Source: Polaribacter septentrionalilitoris
GTDB taxonomy: Bacteria > Bacteroidota > Bacteroidia > Flavobacteriales > Flavobacteriaceae
Assembly: GCF_009832745.1 (NCBI RefSeq)
Contig: NZ_VRMJ01000042.1
Coordinates: 62,001-126,000, forward strand
Length of the DNA stretch: 64,000 bases
Direction of reading: 5' to 3'
A program made the position numbers and the translations under genes. The notes below the pieces were generated by a model. The model had not been told where the DNA came from. It saw only the letters and a list, made by a program, of their open reading frames with translations, and ran no database searches. Below, one piece after another: positions 60,658 to 64,000 of the stretch; position 1 is the first letter of the stretch; every line of letters begins with the position of its first letter.

Positions 60658-61080
60658 TTACTTAGAAACGGATTCTACTTCTTTTTCTGTAATCATTTTA
60701 TTATTTGTATTTCCCCAAGAATTGGTAATATAATTCATAACATCTGCAACTTCATCTGCATACAAACCTAAATTGGTCATCATACCTCTGTATGTAAATC
60801 CGTTTACAACTATTTTACCACTTAAACCATACTTTATAGCTCTAATACTTGCCTCTCTTTTTTCCATTAAGTAGTCAGATTTCGCCAAAGGCGGATACAC
60901 TTTAGCAACACCTTTACCATTTGGTAAATGGCAAGTTGCACACATATCTTTATACACTGCTTTGCCTCTTTTTATACTTTCTTTAAGTTTATTGTCTTGT
61001 ATTAAAGTATACTCTTTGTTTTTAGTTTTAAATGATAAAACAAAAAAACACAACACTAAAATTCTAATCGTTTTTTTCAT
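60658..61080 (-). CDS. c-type cytochrome, single haem
   Basis: The 140-residue protein has a signal peptide (1-18) and one class I cytochrome c domain. The haem site is YKDMCATCHLPNGKG, with an N-terminal GKAVY lead, and the axial methionine is probably in YRGMMTNLGLYADE. It lies one base after the stop of the PQQ-type dehydrogenase gene. In such clusters the small cytochrome takes electrons from the dehydrogenase in the periplasm and passes them to the respiratory chain. The gene is last in the TonB - dehydrogenase - cytochrome unit. Confidence 0.9.
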   Translation of the reverse strand: MKKTIRILVLCFFVLSFKTKNKEYTLIQDNKLKESIKRGKAVYKDMCATCHLPNGKGVAKVYPPLAKSDYLMEKREASIRAIKYGLSGKIVVNGFTYRGMMTNLGLYADEVADVMNYITNSWGNTNNKMITEKEVESVSK

Positions 61081-61081
61081 A

Positions 61082-62191
61082 TTAATTTGGTATTATTTTT
61101 ACAATTCCTACACCTTCTATTCCAACATATAAATAGCCATCATTACCTTGTTCTATAGAACGCACTCTTCCTAAATTTTCTAAAATTTTTTCTTCTTTTA
61201 CAACTTTTCCGTTTTCTAAATAACAGTTTGCAACATATTTAAATTTTAAAGAGCCAACCAATAAATTACCTTTCCATTTTGGGTATTTATCTGAGTTTAC
61301 AAAAGCCATTCCACTTGGCGCTATTGATGGATCCCAATAATGCAATGGTTGTTCCATACCTACTTTTTTAGTGATATCCGTAAACTTGGTACCTGAATAA
61401 TTTACCCCATAACTTATAACTGGCCAACCGTAATTTTTTCCTTTTTTGATGATATTTATTTCATCACCACCTTTAGGACCATGTTCATGAGACCAAATTT
61501 CTTTGGTAAACGGATTGATTTCCATTCCTTGTGGATTTCTATGTCCGAAACTAAAAATGGCTGTTTTAGCATTTTTTTCGTTTACAAACGGATTATCTTC
61601 TGGCACAGTTCCATCATCATTTAAACGATAAATTTTACCACAATCTCTGGTAATATCTTGCGGATTTTCATCTCTATTACCTCTATCTCCAATAGAAAAA
61701 TAAATTCTATTATCTGTATCAAAAGCAATTCTAGAGCCAAAATGTTGCCCTCTTCTGCTATTTGGATACGCTTTATACAATACTTTTTGTTCAGATAATT
61801 TTCCGTCTTTAAAAACTGCCCTCATTAATGTTGTATTTGCTCCTCTTTCTTTACCCTGAGAAGATGCATAAGTGAAATAAATAAAATTATTCTTTTTAAA
61901 ATTTGGATGCAACTCAATATCCATTAATCCTCCTTGCCCCCTTACAGTAACTTCTGGCATACCCGTAATTTTAGTTTTTTTACCATTCTTAAAATGAATC
62001 AATTCTCCCGATTTTTCTGTAATTAAAATAGAATTGTCTGGTAAAAATGTAAATCCCCAAGGAATATTTAATTCGGGCACAACAACTTCTGTGGTGTACT
62101 TAAAACCCTCACTTTTAGCAGTCAATGACTCTTGAGCGCACGAAAAAAAAGCTATAAAAAGAAAGGACAGTAAAAAATAGATATGTTTCAT
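61082..62191 (-). CDS. PQQ-dependent sugar dehydrogenase (GSDH family), lipoprotein
   Basis: The 369-residue protein has a lipobox (IAFFSCAQ) and the six-bladed propeller of soluble aldose sugar dehydrogenases. It has IPWGFTFLPDNSILITEKSG, GQGGLMDIELHPNF, SRRGQHFGSRIAFD, YFSIGDRGNRDENPQ, FGHRNPQGMEINPF and HEHGPKGGDEINI, which carry the PQQ- and calcium-binding residues. It would oxidise an aldose in the periplasm. I start it at 62191 (MKHIYFLLSFL), just before the signal peptide; 62212, abutting the TonB receptor stop, is also possible. The cytochrome follows after one base. Confidence 0.88.
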   Translation of the reverse strand: MKHIYFLLSFLFIAFFSCAQESLTAKSEGFKYTTEVVVPELNIPWGFTFLPDNSILITEKSGELIHFKNGKKTKITGMPEVTVRGQGGLMDIELHPNFKKNNFIYFTYASSQGKERGANTTLMRAVFKDGKLSEQKVLYKAYPNSRRGQHFGSRIAFDTDNRIYFSIGDRGNRDENPQDITRDCGKIYRLNDDGTVPEDNPFVNEKNAKTAIFSFGHRNPQGMEINPFTKEIWSHEHGPKGGDEINIIKKGKNYGWPVISYGVNYSGTKFTDITKKVGMEQPLHYWDPSIAPSGMAFVNSDKYPKWKGNLLVGSLKFKYVANCYLENGKVVKEEKILENLGRVRSIEQGNDGYLYVGIEGVGIVKIIPN

Positions 62192-62212
62192 TTTTTTATT
62201 TTTAATGTTCAA

Positions 62213-64000
62213 CTAAAATACATAATTAAGATTGATTCCTATAAAATAATTTACAGGATTACCTGGGTAAAAATATCGTGGAGCATTTCCTCCAAAACTT
62301 GAAGCGTTAATTAAAATTTGAGAAGCATATTTTTCATCAAAAAGATTATTTACTCCAAAAAAAGCGTTTATTTCTATTTCTTTTAAAAATTTAAATACAT
62401 AACCAATTTTTAAATTTGTAAGACTATAATCATCAGAATATAAGGTATTCGCATCTGTTATTGGCATACTTCCCACATATTGATAATTGATATTACCATA
62501 GAAACCATTAGCCAGTTTAAAATCAATTCCTGTATTAAAAACTGATGATGGAACTCCTGTTAAATCATTCCCTGAAAAATCATTATCTCCATCTATAAAT
62601 TCTTTAAACTTAAAATTGTTGATTGTAAAATTTGTAAATGTTTGTATGCTCAATTTTTCGTTTCTAACCCATGTAAAATTGATTTCTGATTCCAAACCAT
62701 CGTGTTGTGTTTTACCTGCATTTATTCCTATAAATTCATCTTGAGCAGTTCTTCTAGAAACTAATAAATTTTTAATATTTAATCGATAAATAGACAGATT
62801 AAATAACAAACGATTATTAAAAAAATTACCTCTTGTACCCATTTCAAAATTCCAACCAGTTTCTGGTTGCAGATTGGTATTTATTTGACCATCAGGTAAA
62901 AGTGTTTCTTCCAAAGATATTGGCGAAAACCCATGACTTACACTTGAAAAAAAACTTATATTTTTTGACTGCAGATGAGATATTCCTATTTTTGGTGAGA
63001 ATACTGTGTTGAACGAGAAATCTCCTGATTGATCTGGATTGCTTGCAGAAACTTTAAAAAGATCATCAAGTTTATACCATGTTTCGTTTGCATTTAAACC
63101 AACCGAAAGTGTAGTTTTTTCTGAAAAGTTGTAATTGATTTCTGCAAAAACATTGTAATAATTTCTTTTTTCTTTAAAGTCTGATAAAATATTGCCTTGA
63201 ACACTTCCTGTACCTTGTGGAAAATCTCGATACAAGTTTTCATATGTTTTAGAAGCATAATTTTCATCAAAAATTTCCACACCAATAGTCCATTTTAAGC
63301 TGTTATCAAATAATCGATAGTTTCCTAATAAACGAGTTCTTACTCCAAAAGTAAGTGTTTTTTCTTCTAAAATATTAAATGGTCTAGGCTCATAATTTTC
63401 TTTAAAAGAAGTAAAAACGCTTGTTACTTGCCTCAAGTTTTTATGAAAAGTATGATTCCAAGACATTCCAAAAACGCCTCTTTCTGAATCTTCAAATCCT
63501 CTTGCAATTTTCCATGTAAATACCGCAGATTGTGGATTATTTATAAAATTATCTTCATTAATTGAACTAGGGATAAATGCTTTTAAATCTAAATAACTAG
63601 CTAAAAAAGTGAGTTCATCTTTTTCTCCTAAGAAATGATTAGAATTTATAGTAAATGTTTTTCTATTATACTTGTTATTTTCACGAAACCCATCACTTTG
63701 GGTATCACTATAAACTGCTTTAAAACTATGCTTTTCGGTTCCATAATTAGCAGTTAAAATACTTTTATGTACCCCAAAAGAACCTACAGAAAATTCTGGT
63801 TTTAGACTAAACTCATTAAAGTTAGCACTATAGGGATTTAAGTGAATAACACCTCCTAAACCAGCACCATAAATACTTGATGCTGCACCTTTAATAATTT
63901 CAAAATTAGCAATTGAAGCCAATTCAAAATCTTCGATTGTAGTCTGTCCACTTCCATTGGTTAATGGAATATCTTTAAAATATGCCCTTATTTTTGAAGT
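62213..64000 (-). CDS. TonB-dependent receptor (partial, runs off the window)
   Basis: The frame is open to the end of the window, so the 5' part is missing. The visible 595 residues start inside the plug domain (IRAYFKDIPLTNGSG, then EDFELASIANFEIIKGAASS and IYGAGLGGVIHL) and continue through a full 22-strand-type barrel to the aromatic last residue (NYFIGINLNYVF). The codon at 63922 is TTG inside this frame, not a start. It is followed by the PQQ-type dehydrogenase and cytochrome c genes. The receptor may import PQQ, which many bacteria cannot make, or the sugar or metal the enzyme needs; this is inference. Confidence 0.9.
   Translation of the reverse strand, partial: TSKIRAYFKDIPLTNGSGQTTIEDFELASIANFEIIKGAASSIYGAGLGGVIHLNPYSANFNEFSLKPEFSVGSFGVHKSILTANYGTEKHSFKAVYSDTQSDGFRENNKYNRKTFTINSNHFLGEKDELTFLASYLDLKAFIPSSINEDNFINNPQSAVFTWKIARGFEDSERGVFGMSWNHTFHKNLRQVTSVFTSFKENYEPRPFNILEEKTLTFGVRTRLLGNYRLFDNSLKWTIGVEIFDENYASKTYENLYRDFPQGTGSVQGNILSDFKEKRNYYNVFAEINYNFSEKTTLSVGLNANETWYKLDDLFKVSASNPDQSGDFSFNTVFSPKIGISHLQSKNISFFSSVSHGFSPISLEETLLPDGQINTNLQPETGWNFEMGTRGNFFNNRLLFNLSIYRLNIKNLLVSRRTAQDEFIGINAGKTQHDGLESEINFTWVRNEKLSIQTFTNFTINNFKFKEFIDGDNDFSGNDLTGVPSSVFNTGIDFKLANGFYGNINYQYVGSMPITDANTLYSDDYSLTNLKIGYVFKFLKEIEINAFFGVNNLFDEKYASQILINASSFGGNAPRYFYPGNPVNYFIGINLNYVF

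Noticed and set aside
63920..63922. Start codon of the TonB receptor at 63922
   Set aside because: That codon is TTG inside an open frame that continues with plug-domain sequence to the window edge, so the gene is simply cut by the window.

Overview
The window is chromosomal DNA from a marine member of the family Flavobacteriaceae (phylum Bacteroidota), most like Polaribacter or Tenacibaculum. The evidence is an AT-rich composition (about 30% GC by eye), type IX secretion sorting domains of both type A and type B, CarboxypepD_reg/TonB-dependent receptors, and several families I know only from flavobacteria (DUF6095, DUF6952, CAL67264-type and DUF349 proteins). Promoters of the Bacteroidota kind (TTG, 17-23 bases, TAnnTTTG) also occur. 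I see no tRNA, rRNA, CRISPR array, prophage or complete insertion sequence. Coding density is high, and no gene-free stretch exceeds 300 bases once the small gene at 41445-41606 is counted.

Layout. 1-3000: end of murQ, a small membrane protein, a possible papain-like hydrolase, a DinB-like protein, and a secreted basic protein behind a sigma-54-like promoter. 3181-11130 (mostly minus strand): ettA, a small membrane protein, fadH, then an operon of FMN reductase, cysteine-less glutaredoxin-fold protein, MarR regulator and two pirins, then a Nudix hydrolase. 11357-21082: a 1537-residue type-B T9SS surface protein, acyl-CoA carboxylase beta subunit, pta-ackA. 21220-32827: ThuA/DUF1080 protein, yebC, lpxK, Nif3-like protein with its coiled-coil partner, DUF349, aroE, two tandem DUF368 undecaprenyl-phosphate translocase candidates, and two lipoproteins including Cu/Zn SOD. 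32859-38778: TPR protein, pyrR-pyrB, STAS-like protein, a stand-alone T9SS sorting domain, rnz, a PAS-LuxR regulator followed by a probable non-coding transcript, and a CoA-binding protein. 38875-46562: outer-membrane receptor, a 53-residue basic protein, cupin, the peroxiredoxin-thioredoxin-DUF6952 operon, katG and an ankyrin protein. 46540-57382: operon of NatAB-like ABC transporter, MscS channel and sigma-54 activator; divergent MarR regulator and beta-oxidation operon. 57620-64000: two lipoproteins, trxB, and a TonB receptor / PQQ-type sugar dehydrogenase / cytochrome c cluster.

How parts connect. An 18-bp palindrome built on TATTATGCATGCATAATA occurs in front of fadH (7208-7225) and, as two variants, in front of the MarR gene at 50978 that heads the fadN-fadA-fadE operon. 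This predicts one fatty-acid regulon spread over two loci 43 kb apart. A different palindrome (TATTTTCC-N2-GGAAAATA) marks the other MarR operon at two places, one overlying the -33 box of its promoter. The sigma-54 activator at 46540 lacks a DNA-binding domain, and a sigma-54-like promoter lies at 2056.

The loci I consider most novel are three. First, a four-helix-bundle (23S rRNA intervening-sequence type) gene sits as a direct-repeat-flanked cassette inside the beta-oxidation operon. Second, a PAS-LuxR regulator is followed by a 19-bp palindrome, a consensus promoter and an ATG-free transcript closed by a 14-base inverted repeat. Third, the two MarR operator sets.
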